From contig OX457042.1 of the NCBI GenBank assembly GCA_949752735.1, positions 23,140,334 through 23,204,333 on the forward strand: a DNA stretch of 64,000 nucleotides, in the 5' to 3' direction. The stretch comes from Lumbricus terrestris. Its lineage: Eukaryota; Annelida; Clitellata; Crassiclitellata; Lumbricidae. The position numbers and the translations under genes were made by a program. The notes under the pieces are model-generated. The model saw only the letters and a program-made list of their open reading frames with translations, was not told the origin of the DNA and ran no database searches. Shown in pieces: positions 1 to 9,991 of this stretch; the stretch's first letter is position 1, and each line of letters opens with the position of its first letter.

Positions 1-1247
1 AAAGCGCTCTCTTGCGGCAAATTAACGCGCAAACCTTCAGTCGGGCTGTAGAATTGAACCGGTTAAGACCTACGCTTGTGGAAATCGTGAAACGTGGTGA
101 AATTGATGGTATTTTCAATTCTGGCAAGTTTTCTCAGGTAGAAGACGAGGTTCTTCCGATGTCCTGTGAATCGATGTGTAATTACGAAGATTTCCGGCAA
201 CGATTAAATTAATAATACGCTTCCGACGGAGAAATTCTGGCATCGGCCGACGACTCAATAACTTTCTACAGGACGGAAAACGGTGGATCGGCTGTCCTAA
301 AATATCAATGGGAACAGGGAAGTATAGGCAACCTAATCTATAGAGCTCGAACCTGAACTAAGTGTAATTAGATAAAACTTGTATCGCTATTTTGGTGCAA
401 ATATTAGTTGTGGTGTATTCAGTCTGTGAACTGATCGGATAGGTGTGAAATAGTCAGTCTGTGAACTGATCTGATAAAACTTAAGCTAGTCAAGGGACAT
501 AGGCGTTTTAGGAAGGCCTTAATAGTGAATCTTTAATATTGTTTCTATTTTATCGGCTGTGTAAATAATTGCTAATGAACGACAGACAGTCGCTTGATTA
601 ATTCTACAATAAATGAAACTTAAATAGAGAACTGTGAAGTGATTTCTGCTATCGAATTATAATGGACTCCGACGGGGAAACGGACAGTGTCTTAGAGACA
701 GGACAAGAGGAAGATGAGTTATGTCCGAGAGAAACCCTTGAGTTGGGGACTACAGACAATACTGATGACTTAGACCCTGCTGTATTACAGAAACAAATGA
801 CTACAATAGAACAGTTTATGGAGCGCCAGAGTAGCATTTTAATCGGTCTAGCCGAAGAGCTGAATCTAGTTTCCATGCAGCAAGCCCAATTAGGTTCCCG
901 CCAGAAAGAATGTGAAACAATGGTGAAGTCGGTAGCTGAAGGTAAAGTGGGTGATGGAGCTTGGGGGGAAAGTTGAGGAATCGAACCCTGATAAGCACCC
1001 ATTTAGTGGGGCTGTTGTGAGCTTAACAGCCACCGCTGACATATGTCCAAAATCGGCCCATCCTGAGGAATTTGGTAACCAGAGAAGCTCACACCCTAGG
1101 TTAGGATTCGAACCCGCTACCATTGACACCAAAACCTTTGACCTAGGACCCAGCATTCCTCAACCGCGCTTAAGGGGGCGTGCTACAGTAGAGCCCATTA
1201 ATTTGGGGTGGGAAACGTTAGGACAGGCGGCGCCCCCGCGCGTCACA
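1..1247 (+). mobile_element. 5' LTR of retroelement (left end outside window)
   Basis: Bases 1-1247 repeat 6036-7281 and I saw only one difference, an extra G in the G-run at about 963-968. By comparison with the complete 3' copy, about 213 bases of this LTR lie before the window. It ends ...GCGTCACA, the usual CA terminus. It contains a short tandem repeat (CAGTCTGTGAACTGATC at about 419 and 453) and the start of an ORF at 662. The near identity of the LTRs suggests a recent insertion. Confidence 0.85.
662..976 (+). CDS. LTR-encoded N-terminal part of a gag-like ORF (broken by one base)
   Basis: The ORF starts at ATG 662 inside the 5' LTR. It encodes an acidic N-terminus followed by a probable coiled coil (about residues 39-80, rich in Glu, Gln and Leu). 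One extra G in the run near 963-968 shifts the frame and ends it at 976. In the 3' LTR (ATG 6697) the run is one base shorter and the frame stays open to the LTR end. The same frame continues in this copy as the ORF 951-3287. Position and coiled coil suggest a gag-like structural protein, but no zinc knuckle or capsid motif was recognised. Confidence 0.5.
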   Translation: MDSDGETDSVLETGQEEDELCPRETLELGTTDNTDDLDPAVLQKQMTTIEQFMERQSSILIGLAEELNLVSMQQAQLGSRQKECETMVKSVAEGKVGDGAWGES

Positions 1248-3287
1248 ATTGGTTCCAGCAAGTGGGATGAAGCTACAAAAGGTCATGGGTCAGAGGGTAA
1301 AATAATAATGGATCCCAGATTTAGTAGAGCAGAAGATTTATGGGAAAAAGTGGAAAATGGAAAAGAAAATTTTTCACAAGATAATCCAAGAAGAATGGAT
1401 GTACAGATGAAATACTTTGGTGCTAGACCAAAGGATTTACAAGGTCGGGAACAAGGTCAAGGTCAAAAGGTAAATGACTTACAAGGTCAAAAGGTAAATG
1501 ATTTACAAGGTCAAGGTCAAGGTCAAAGAGTAAATACAACTGACATGTTGCATGGTCAAGCAATGTATTATTATGATACAAATGTTTTGTATAGAGATTT
1601 TGACTTTGAAAACTACATGCGTCGAAAACAAGATAAATTAGTTAGAATTGGAATCGAAAATAAATCTGAAAACGATGATTCAGAAATCACCGACTTGCGA
1701 CCTCTACATAGACTCGAACTCGAATCAAAAGCGTTAGGTGTAAAGCAAAATGAGGGTAGAATTTGTGCTAATCCTAGACTTGTAGTTTCAGATGGAAAAT
1801 CGGGGGATTCTTCGTTGCTGAGCGACGACCACGTGGGAACATGGGATGCACATCCTCGCCAGCCAGCGACCGCTATTCATCGGGCTGCCACCTTTTCCTC
1901 CTCGTCGGTTCCTGAAGCAGAAAAATTCCGGTCACCGAGTAATCCGCTGTCACAAGTGACTGCTTCAGTCACCTCGGCTGCTTCTGATGTCATGTTCTGC
2001 GAGTCGAAAGCAGAACTGGGAAGAAACCTCCCAAGCTTCGTGTCTGCTCCTCAGATGTTCGCGTACACATCTGCTCTGAGTCGACCGATCATGTCTACGG
2101 TGTCTCTGTCGTCGGAAACTCGAGTCACGCACAGCTACGAATACGTACATGGGGCTAACAGTCAGCCCATGTATGCGCACTGCAGTCAGAAGATGGTTCA
2201 ACCTGCTCCAGTCTTCCTTGTCTACGCGGAAGCAGTTTCTCTTCCGATCCAGATGCAACCGTGGCCCATGACGCGAACAGTCATGGAAAATTCTGTCAAC
2301 GTCATGAAGCTGAATTCATCGTCAGAAATATTCAGCTTAGCCAGACTGAACTGTCAAGAGAACGGTCAAGGTCACTGTCTGCAAACAACTGAAGGGAAGA
2401 CAGTCAGTCTTTCTTTCCCAGCAGAAGAAGTTGCAGCTAAAAATCGAGCGTCAACTGGTGGTACTGCAACTCCATCAACCAACACGGAAAAGAAAGAAGC
2501 CGCTGAGAAAGTTCAGAACTCAGCTGCTGATCTGTCGAGCGAGAAAGTAAAATCTCGTTTGAACTGTCGGCCGAACGATCTTTGCAGAAGAAGTGCGAAA
2601 CAGTGTCACCGAGCAAAACGAACTTTTCGAAACATGCAGAACTCTCTGAGCGTTGAACCGAACAGTGAAACGAATGTCGAAATTCCTTGCCTAGTGACCA
2701 AACAGGTCACTGAGCTCATTCTCGGTCTCTCCTGGATGGTGAAGGAAGCTGTCCTGTGGCATGTAGGGAAAGGATGGATCCTTGTGCGAAATCTTCAGCT
2801 GAACGTGTTTTGCAGAAACAGTCTGAAGCAGAGTCAGCGAGCAAAACAAACTGTCTGTGACCTGCAAAATTCTCTGAACATTGAAACGAACAGTAAATCG
2901 AATGTCGAAAATCGAACAGTGCTACCAGAGATGGAAATCGTACAAGAAATCGGTGCCGTGCAGACAGAAACCGTCGACTCAGAAACTGTGGTTCCAGAAA
3001 AGAATTCTGCCGAGTCCAGCCGCTTCGAAAATCTCTGCCCTGCTGAGGTGGCAGCCCGAATCCTACGCCGACCGGATGTGCATCCTCGGGTCGATTCCAG
3101 TAGTTCCTTCCGGGGTGAAACTTGCCTTCCTCCAGTGACGCCATCTGTCGAATCAGTGCGAGTGAAAGAGTCGGTGTCACTCCGAAATGTTGCTCGCTCT
3201 CAGAAGTCTGATGTCGACCAGATGACCAAACTCACCGGAGGAACAGACTCGCAATGCTGGCGAGGCTGTGGCAAATTAGGGGCGTAA
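951..3287 (+). CDS. Long ORF of the LTR element, gag-like, function unknown
   Basis: This 778-codon reading frame begins inside the 5' LTR, crosses its end at 1247 and fills the first 2 kb of the internal region. It probably lacks its own start and is the continuation of the ORF at 662, separated by a one-base insertion. Visible features are a Gly-Gln-rich run of short repeats (1437-1535, units like LQGQKVND) and a Ser/Thr/Val-rich middle. Two diverged copies of a basic ~40-residue repeat (2564-2680 and 2790-2910) share the pattern C-R-x-S-x-K-Q-x-x-R-A-K followed by LQNSL or MQNSL. No protease, RT or integrase motifs were seen. It could be gag or a lineage-specific protein; I do not recognise a family. 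Confidence 0.55.
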   Translation: MMELGGKVEESNPDKHPFSGAVVSLTATADICPKSAHPEEFGNQRSSHPRLGFEPATIDTKTFDLGPSIPQPRLRGRATVEPINLGWETLGQAAPPRVTIGSSKWDEATKGHGSEGKIIMDPRFSRAEDLWEKVENGKENFSQDNPRRMDVQMKYFGARPKDLQGREQGQGQKVNDLQGQKVNDLQGQGQGQRVNTTDMLHGQAMYYYDTNVLYRDFDFENYMRRKQDKLVRIGIENKSENDDSEITDLRPLHRLELESKALGVKQNEGRICANPRLVVSDGKSGDSSLLSDDHVGTWDAHPRQPATAIHRAATFSSSSVPEAEKFRSPSNPLSQVTASVTSAASDVMFCESKAELGRNLPSFVSAPQMFAYTSALSRPIMSTVSLSSETRVTHSYEYVHGANSQPMYAHCSQKMVQPAPVFLVYAEAVSLPIQMQPWPMTRTVMENSVNVMKLNSSSEIFSLARLNCQENGQGHCLQTTEGKTVSLSFPAEEVAAKNRASTGGTATPSTNTEKKEAAEKVQNSAADLSSEKVKSRLNCRPNDLCRRSAKQCHRAKRTFRNMQNSLSVEPNSETNVEIPCLVTKQVTELILGLSWMVKEAVLWHVGKGWILVRNLQLNVFCRNSLKQSQRAKQTVCDLQNSLNIETNSKSNVENRTVLPEMEIVQEIGAVQTETVDSETVVPEKNSAESSRFENLCPAEVAARILRRPDVHPRVDSSSSFRGETCLPPVTPSVESVRVKESVSLRNVARSQKSDVDQMTKLTGGTDSQCWRGCGKLGA
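1250..1268 (+). other. Probable tRNA primer-binding site
   Basis: TGGTTCCAGCAAGTGGGAT starts two bases after the CA end of the 5' LTR. Its complement ends in CCA with a plausible tRNA acceptor and T-stem end. I could not name the tRNA. Confidence 0.6.
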
Positions 3288-5784
3288 TGTGATGTAATGT
3301 GATATGATAGGGTAGTCCTGTCGCGTAATGGCGACAAGTAGGTGAATAGAGAATAGAGTCTTCTCTGCTTTAGTTGTGTTTTGATGATATTATATGTGGC
3401 CTTGAGATGTAGGTTTACATTTTTATTTTAATGTGCGTAGATATATTGTGCTTTCTTACTGTGTAAAAATGTGAAAGTTGATTACAGTAATGAAGTGTAA
3501 TATGATGATATAGGTTATGTGAGAATGCATAGTTTTATTAGTGTGAAGTGTAGCTTAAGTGTTACAGATTACATGTGTGTCCTCTGATGATAAAAATAAC
3601 TATTTAGATGAGATGAATAATAAAGAAATGGGATAAATAAGAGATAACCAAGTAAAGATAGTTGTACTTGTTTCGTGTAGAATCCCTCCAGGTCGTGTAA
3701 TGGCGACGAGAGTAAGCGATGGGAGAATAGAATCTTCTCTGTTTTATTTGCTTTTTGATGATATGAGACTATGTGATGTGGGAATACATTGTTTTATTTT
3801 CTTGTGCATAAATGCTGTGCTTTCTGATGTAAGCTAGTTGACTATAACTATGTGAAAATGTTTACATTAAGTGTTTAGTAGCAGTTACAAGAAAGTAATG
3901 TAGAGTGATGTGATGCTACAAGGGCATTTAGTAAGTATTAGCTCCAGCGTAATGCTTAAAGAGTAGTCCTTTAGTTTGAAATAAAAAGGGTAGTTTTAAA
4001 CTTAGTTTAAATATTTGAATTGCTTCTTGTTGCCACGAAGAAGGGCAGATTTTGAGCTTGTATGTAAATTGCATAATAATGGTTGCAAGTTAAAAAGTTA
4101 TGATTATAATATGCTATGGTAGAAGTAATTAGCATTCTGCGTGGTGATTGAAGGATAACCTTGTGTGATTGGATGAATGAGTAACTTGGTGATGATGTGG
4201 TGCTAGATTGTGTAGTAAGGTTGAGTAGAGCACCCAATTGCAAGCATCGCCCTGAGAGTTAGTGAGTAAGTTGGGTTATAGACTTAGAGGCAGAATCACT
4301 GTAGCAGGCAGTGGAGATTGCATACAATGGTGAAGCTGTGCCTGTGGATGAATTCGTCCAGTCTTAGACTACTTCCTGCAGGGGTTGTAGTGTAATAGAC
4401 TAGTATAGGATATGGGAATAAATCCTTTATGCCTTGGGTATGCTTAGCTGAGCAGTAATTCCTTCTTCGATCCAGGTAGCTAAGCCTTGATGTAATGTTG
4501 AAACGTGTGCATGTTGGTATGCATTATTAGTAGCCTAGGTTTATGATCTGACGTTGCTTCATCTCTGTAACAGTGGCTTGTTGTAAAAGGAATGCGTGCC
4601 TGTAAAATACAGCTTAAGCTTTAAGTTGCTATGCTTGGCTTGGGGAATGGGTGAACCTTGGTTTCGGATTGCAGTAGAAAAGATGGTTTATGGAAATCAA
4701 ACATTGTCTGAGAGATAGTGTAAGGTAGTATGAATGAGAGTGACTGAGTGTGCTTAAAGATGCATTTCTCATTTTGTGGCTTTTGATGACAAGTTTAAAT
4801 GGATTATGGCCTCAGACTCTTGTGTACCTGAGATTTAGTATAGTATCATAACCATAAAATTGTGTAAGGTATTGATTCTTCTATAGCGATTCTTGTTGAT
4901 TGTGATTATTATATGTGAAATTCTAATAATGCTACTGCTGTATAAAAATGTAATAACGGATTAATATAAGATTTGGCGCCGGAACATGACTACATGTGTT
5001 AAGAGGACTTTCTCTCGCTAGGGTTCCGTGCAATTGCTGGAAGTAGTGTGTAGTTAAGTTTCTTTGTGGATAATTGCTAAAAGTAGTTAAGCTAAGTGAT
5101 TGTAATTATGTGTAGTTAATGGGGTTACGTTAAACGATTACTCTTCCTCTTACAGACCGAAACAACCAGTTGGCATGAAAGATAAGATTGACATCTTGGA
5201 TTTGATATCCCCGTGGGTAGGAAGTCATGAGGAGGCGATAGTTATAACACTCTTTACTATTAAGAAGGCCGCATGGTTCTGGCCATTCCTCGTTTAACGC
5301 TACTGAGTTGGTTGTAAGCAGTAATGTTACCGCTTAGATGTACCAGGCTCCTATAATTTAGTATCGAGGGATCTAGCACATAACACTAGTCGTGAAATGA
5401 AGATATGATTTCAATTGGTTATTTTATGTGGACTATACAATTGTGTTACTGAGTTGTCTTGGAAATGCTATGTCCTGCATTGCTATGTTTTACCTTTCCG
5501 AGGTATTATTGCTTTATGATGTATGTAATCTGATGGCAGGTATTAATGATAAAAACTGTGACAGTTTATGTGAATGAGGAGATTAGTAAGACGTTGTTGG
5601 TCAGTTTGAGGACCTCGATTAGTTAAGAGCTGTTGTTGGGCATATGTGAACCCTTATGACTGACTAATAATCAGCCATTGTACAAATTTGTATGCCAATT
5701 GATGCAACTTCTGAGACATTGTAAGCTGTAGCATGCTAGATGATATACAAGTACTATGTATCCGGTTCGAGCTCCGAAGTATTA

Positions 5785-5814
5785 TTAAATTTACCAGGGT
5801 ACTGGTAAATTTAA
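5785..5814. repeat. Perfect 13-bp inverted repeat next to the 3' LTR
   Basis: TTAAATTTACCAG, a 4-base spacer (GGTA), then CTGGTAAATTTAA. It ends eight bases before the LTR, where a polypurine tract would be expected; only a short purine-rich GAGTAAG is present. Confidence 0.8.
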
Positions 5815-5822
5815 GAGTAAGT

Positions 5823-7281
5823 TGTGGGGGGTGTAGCGAACCAGGTTGCTACAAGCTACCTTACTTATTTACTTAAGTAAGGCCGCTATTTCTATTACGA
5901 ATTCATGGGTGCTATGCTTAGCACTGATCGATGCGGTCATCGCTATATTTAGCTTCCCATGCATTTTTCAATGGAACTTTCCACCACCGGCGATTTTTGA
6001 TTGGTTAGACATCACGCGATGTTTTACGCGCCAAAAAAGCGCTCTCTTGCGGCAAATTAACGCGCAAACCTTCAGTCGGGCTGTAGAATTGAACCGGTTA
6101 AGACCTACGCTTGTGGAAATCGTGAAACGTGGTGAAATTGATGGTATTTTCAATTCTGGCAAGTTTTCTCAGGTAGAAGACGAGGTTCTTCCGATGTCCT
6201 GTGAATCGATGTGTAATTACGAAGATTTCCGGCAACGATTAAATTAATAATACGCTTCCGACGGAGAAATTCTGGCATCGGCCGACGACTCAATAACTTT
6301 CTACAGGACGGAAAACGGTGGATCGGCTGTCCTAAAATATCAATGGGAACAGGGAAGTATAGGCAACCTAATCTATAGAGCTCGAACCTGAACTAAGTGT
6401 AATTAGATAAAACTTGTATCGCTATTTTGGTGCAAATATTAGTTGTGGTGTATTCAGTCTGTGAACTGATCGGATAGGTGTGAAATAGTCAGTCTGTGAA
6501 CTGATCTGATAAAACTTAAGCTAGTCAAGGGACATAGGCGTTTTAGGAAGGCCTTAATAGTGAATCTTTAATATTGTTTCTATTTTATCGGCTGTGTAAA
6601 TAATTGCTAATGAACGACAGACAGTCGCTTGATTAATTCTACAATAAATGAAACTTAAATAGAGAACTGTGAAGTGATTTCTGCTATCGAATTATAATGG
6701 ACTCCGACGGGGAAACGGACAGTGTCTTAGAGACAGGACAAGAGGAAGATGAGTTATGTCCGAGAGAAACCCTTGAGTTGGGGACTACAGACAATACTGA
6801 TGACTTAGACCCTGCTGTATTACAGAAACAAATGACTACAATAGAACAGTTTATGGAGCGCCAGAGTAGCATTTTAATCGGTCTAGCCGAAGAGCTGAAT
6901 CTAGTTTCCATGCAGCAAGCCCAATTAGGTTCCCGCCAGAAAGAATGTGAAACAATGGTGAAGTCGGTAGCTGAAGGTAAAGTGGGTGATGGAGCTTGGG
7001 GGAAAGTTGAGGAATCGAACCCTGATAAGCACCCATTTAGTGGGGCTGTTGTGAGCTTAACAGCCACCGCTGACATATGTCCAAAATCGGCCCATCCTGA
7101 GGAATTTGGTAACCAGAGAAGCTCACACCCTAGGTTAGGATTCGAACCCGCTACCATTGACACCAAAACCTTTGACCTAGGACCCAGCATTCCTCAACCG
7201 CGCTTAAGGGGGCGTGCTACAGTAGAGCCCATTAATTTGGGGTGGGAAACGTTAGGACAGGCGGCGCCCCCGCGCGTCACA
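5823..7281 (+). mobile_element. 3' LTR of retroelement (complete)
   Basis: The LTR is 1459 bp, begins TGTGGGGGGTGTAGCG and ends CGCGCGTCACA, so it has TG...CA termini. The start is inferred from the TG after the palindrome at 5785-5814; the 5' LTR start is not in the window for comparison. The target-site duplication cannot be checked for the same reason. Besides the ORF starting at 6697 it holds an ORF at 5846-6247 (133 codons) whose 3' part also occurs at 12-212; I do not recognise it. Confidence 0.85.
6697..7281 (+). pseudogene. 3' LTR copy of the N-terminal ORF segment
   Basis: The LTR-borne ORF start is repeated here without the extra G, so it is open through the LTR end and by chance to 7392 in flanking DNA. 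It lacks the internal continuation and is a by-product of LTR duplication. Confidence 0.6.
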
Positions 7282-7970
7282 GTCCTAAGGATTAGAAAGA
7301 AACGATCGATAAGAGACCCAGGGACCAGGAATGACGAATGTGGATGTCTTGACACTGTCTGGTCCGGCGACTATGCTGGCTCTTTTGACTAAAACTCTAG
7401 CTTCGACGTTTCTTTATTAAAGTCAGGGCAGGAGGACGGAAATTCGGCCCAGTCATAAAGTTGATATTAGCCAACAAAATTGACTGGGCGACGTAAATTA
7501 ATGAAGAGCTGAGCTGGCCAAACTGTGTCTGGGCGACGATGCTGAGTGCGAAGCAGGGATAAACGCCACCATGCCTTGCACATTTTGGTGCTCGGCTATT
7601 GTGAAGCATGACAATCGTGGTTTGTGTAGTCTACATGCTAGTATTCATTAGTAGGCTATTATTCCTGTGGTAGGCCTATTCGTCGAACTCGTTCGATAAA
7701 CTGCTCAAGACTTTCCTCTTGGGCCATTTCTGGGTCGGGAGCATATCTGTATAATTATCTTGAACCGGCGGTATATAAATTTCATAACAGATAGCCACAG
7801 GCTATAGATTGATTAATGGATAGGTTACAATCCTTCCATATTAAATTTCAATACTCGTTTCAATCTTAATATATATCAATAAATTGTGAGTTTACTGTTG
7901 CGGCCCTCGGCTTCAAGAATCTTGCTTTTGCGGCCCTTAGTGCCAAAAAGGTTGGACAGCACTGGAGTAA
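7282..7970. other. Flank of LTR element, no gene seen
   Basis: Single-copy-looking AT-rich DNA. I see no exon, RNA gene or clear repeat in it. Confidence 0.4.
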
Positions 7971-7972
7971 GC

Positions 7973-8230
7973 TTACAGGCAGCTTTCACGCGCAATTGTT
8001 CCATTCCTATATAGGCCTAAACGCTATTTTATTCATTCATTCATTCATTCGAGTATTTATATAGCGCCTCTTCAAGGAAACTACTCAAAGGCGCTCGATA
8101 GTTGCTCTGCAATAATAATTATTGATAACCTGTTTTGTCTAACGTCTAAGGACATTTTCAATTCACGGTCTCCAAAAATTTCCTATCTACCTCTAACCGT
8201 GTGGCGGCTTGTCAGCCTGATTTATATGAA
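7973..8230 (+). repeat. FReD-locus duplicated non-coding block, copy 1
   Basis: CAGGCAGCTTTCACGCGCAA followed by a region containing GATAACCTGTTTTGTCT and a TTCACGGTCT stretch. It matches 8808-9000 and more weakly 19565-19720. This copy is interrupted by an ATTC run and a short TATATAGCGCC-type repeat at 8036-8098. Confidence 0.6.
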
Positions 8231-8502
8231 ATGAATAATATTTATATGTATATACATTATGTATAACATAACGTCATAACATATAACATATATAATATTA
8301 GAGGCAGCTCGTCATTGCCAATGCTTGCCTTAGAGGTTGTAGGTGGCAAGGATAAATTTCCTGCCCAGAAAAACTAGTAGGCCTAGGCTAAACTCAGCAG
8401 ATGAAGATCCATTTTGCGCAGCCGGGGCGAGGGAACTCGATAAAACGTCATTCGAATTAGAGGGACTCGGTCGGGAGGTGATCATTCAAAAACGTTCAAT
8501 GT

Positions 8503-8620
8503 TTATATCAGATGTGGGTGAAATGCGTATAATTCAGCTGATGCATGAAGCGGTTCAGGTGAACATCAGGCTGTCCAATGTGTCCATTGGGTATTTCTTC
8601 CACTGCCTCAGATGACCTCT
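8503..8620 (+). pseudogene. Remnant of a FReD gene 3' end
   Basis: The sequence CAGATGTGGGTGAAATGCGT, a stop codon and the next ~90 bases match the last codons and proximal 3' UTR of the paralogues at 12331-12420 and 25730-25820. Everything upstream that should encode the domain is missing. This is a decayed third copy; only the terminal codons survive. Confidence 0.7.
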
Positions 8621-8639
8621 CATTAAGATCGAGTCTTTT

Positions 8640-9000
8640 TTAATGCAACTTCCTGGGTTCCATTCAAACAGTGACCAACGTTTCTTTTTGGAATTGGATG
8701 GTTGATTAACATACAAATTGTCGGGAGACGATTGCGAAAGTTTCACACCTGACAGATTTCTTGAAGAGTCATCTGGTTGCTTATAAATGCTGTAAGGAGG
8801 TTCATTGAGTACATATGCAGCTTGCACGCGCAATTGTTCCATTCCTCTATAAACGTTATTTTATAGGTGCTAAGCAATCGATAACCTGTTTTGTCTTATA
8901 CGCTTAAGAGCATTTGCCATTCACGGTCTTAACAAAACATTTCCTATCTCCCCGTGACTGTGTTGTAGCTTGTCAACCTGATTAATAATTCCATTTAATT
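8640..9000 (+). repeat. FReD-locus duplicated blocks, copies upstream of gene A
   Basis: 8640-8800 (GTTCCATTC...AATTGGATGGTT...TTTCTTGA(A/G)GAGTCA) matches 9455-9620 and weakly 20085-20165. 8808-9000 matches 7973-8230. Repeated promoter-proximal blocks show that the locus grew by segmental duplication. Confidence 0.55.
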
Positions 9001-9050
9001 CGTGAGCAAGCAGGGTAGGTGATCGGAATTAGGCGATTGTGCGCTGGGGT

Positions 9051-9364
9051 ATGGGCGGAGTTTATCATGGTCTGAGGGGGGCTAGACCCCCTAAAGACGG
9101 ACCAGATTAAATTTTTTTACCGTGAAAATGGTATCTTTTCCTATTCTTAGTCCCCAAGAAGGTCCAGACTCATAAATTTTTATACGAACGACTACAAAAA
9201 GGTCATCAATTTTTCCAGGAACAAATCGTATTTTTCACGAGTTTTCAACCCGATGACTAAAAAGTTCATCGACTTTTTGGCCGAGAAAATATTGTCGGCG
9301 GCCGTACAAAGCCCAAGTTATTTTTTAGCCCCCGCCCCAACAACGGGAAGCAAACTCCGCCCAT
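9051..9364. mobile_element. Short TIR element with the GACTAAAAAAGGTCATC core
   Basis: Ends are ATGGGCGGAGTTT and its reverse complement AAACTCCGCCCAT. Inside are GACTACAAAAAGGTCATCA and GATGACTAAAAAGTTCATC. I could not define an exact target duplication. Confidence 0.6.
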
Positions 9365-9789
9365 GCGCATGGCCTAAGACGGGACGAGGGGTTTATATGA
9401 ATTACAGAAAATCAGTCAGAAATGAGTCAAAGGACGTCTCAGACTCCTTCTATTGTAGTTTCACGAGTTCCATTCTAACAGTGAACGAATTTTTCCTCTG
9501 AAATTGGATGGTTTATTATTAAAAATATAATTTTGGGGGTAACGGTTATGAAAATTGTCACCACAGAAAAATTTCTTGAGGAGTCAGCAGGTTAGATTTC
9601 ATGTAAGCATGCATTACTTCTGTACATATTATTATGCACACATATATGTGTATATAAATAATTATAAGCTTATAAATTTATGTCATTATAACACTTCTTC
9701 TCCACCTAAGCACTGACTTTCTATAATTATATAAACCCATGTGAGAAAATGTGCACAACTTCACAGAGCTGTGTTAATATCTTGCAGAC

Positions 9790-9991
9790 ATGAACCTCCG
9801 ACATCTGACAAGCGCCCTGGTGGCTATGTGGCTCACGTCCACCCGGGTCAGCGCTCAGGTCAGCCGAAGCTTCTCCACCGTCTTTTCCACGAACTGGCAG
9901 AACTTATGTGCCGCTGGACAGCCGGCTGCTAACTACTCTACTACAGACCTCAGCATCGGACAATGTCCACTCCTGTGCACCAAGTATCCAG
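9790..9991 (+). CDS. FReD gene A exon 1 (signal peptide, start of Cys-rich region)
   Basis: 202 nt from the ATG to CCAG|gtacat. It encodes the hydrophobic leader and the CPLLCTKYP motif. Gene B exon 1 has the same length. Confidence 0.85.

Larger units (their letters stand above)
1248..5822 (+). mobile_element. Internal region of LTR retroelement, apparently lacking pol
   Basis: This is the 4.6-kb stretch between the two LTRs. Its first 2 kb are the rest of a long ORF. From 3288 to 5822 no ORF of note exists and I recognise no protease, reverse transcriptase, RNase H or integrase. The element is therefore probably non-autonomous. The non-coding part contains a diverged direct repeat (about 3314-3480 and 3690-3860), a second primer-binding-site-like sequence (4974-4990) and a perfect 13-bp inverted repeat next to the 3' LTR. 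Confidence 0.75.

Noticed and set aside
2716..3180. Minus-strand ORF opposite the retroelement ORF
   Set aside because: Shadow of the plus-strand ORF 951-3287.
8343..8615. 90-codon ORF as a gene
   Set aside because: It runs across a duplicated non-coding block and the FReD 3'-end remnant in a different frame.
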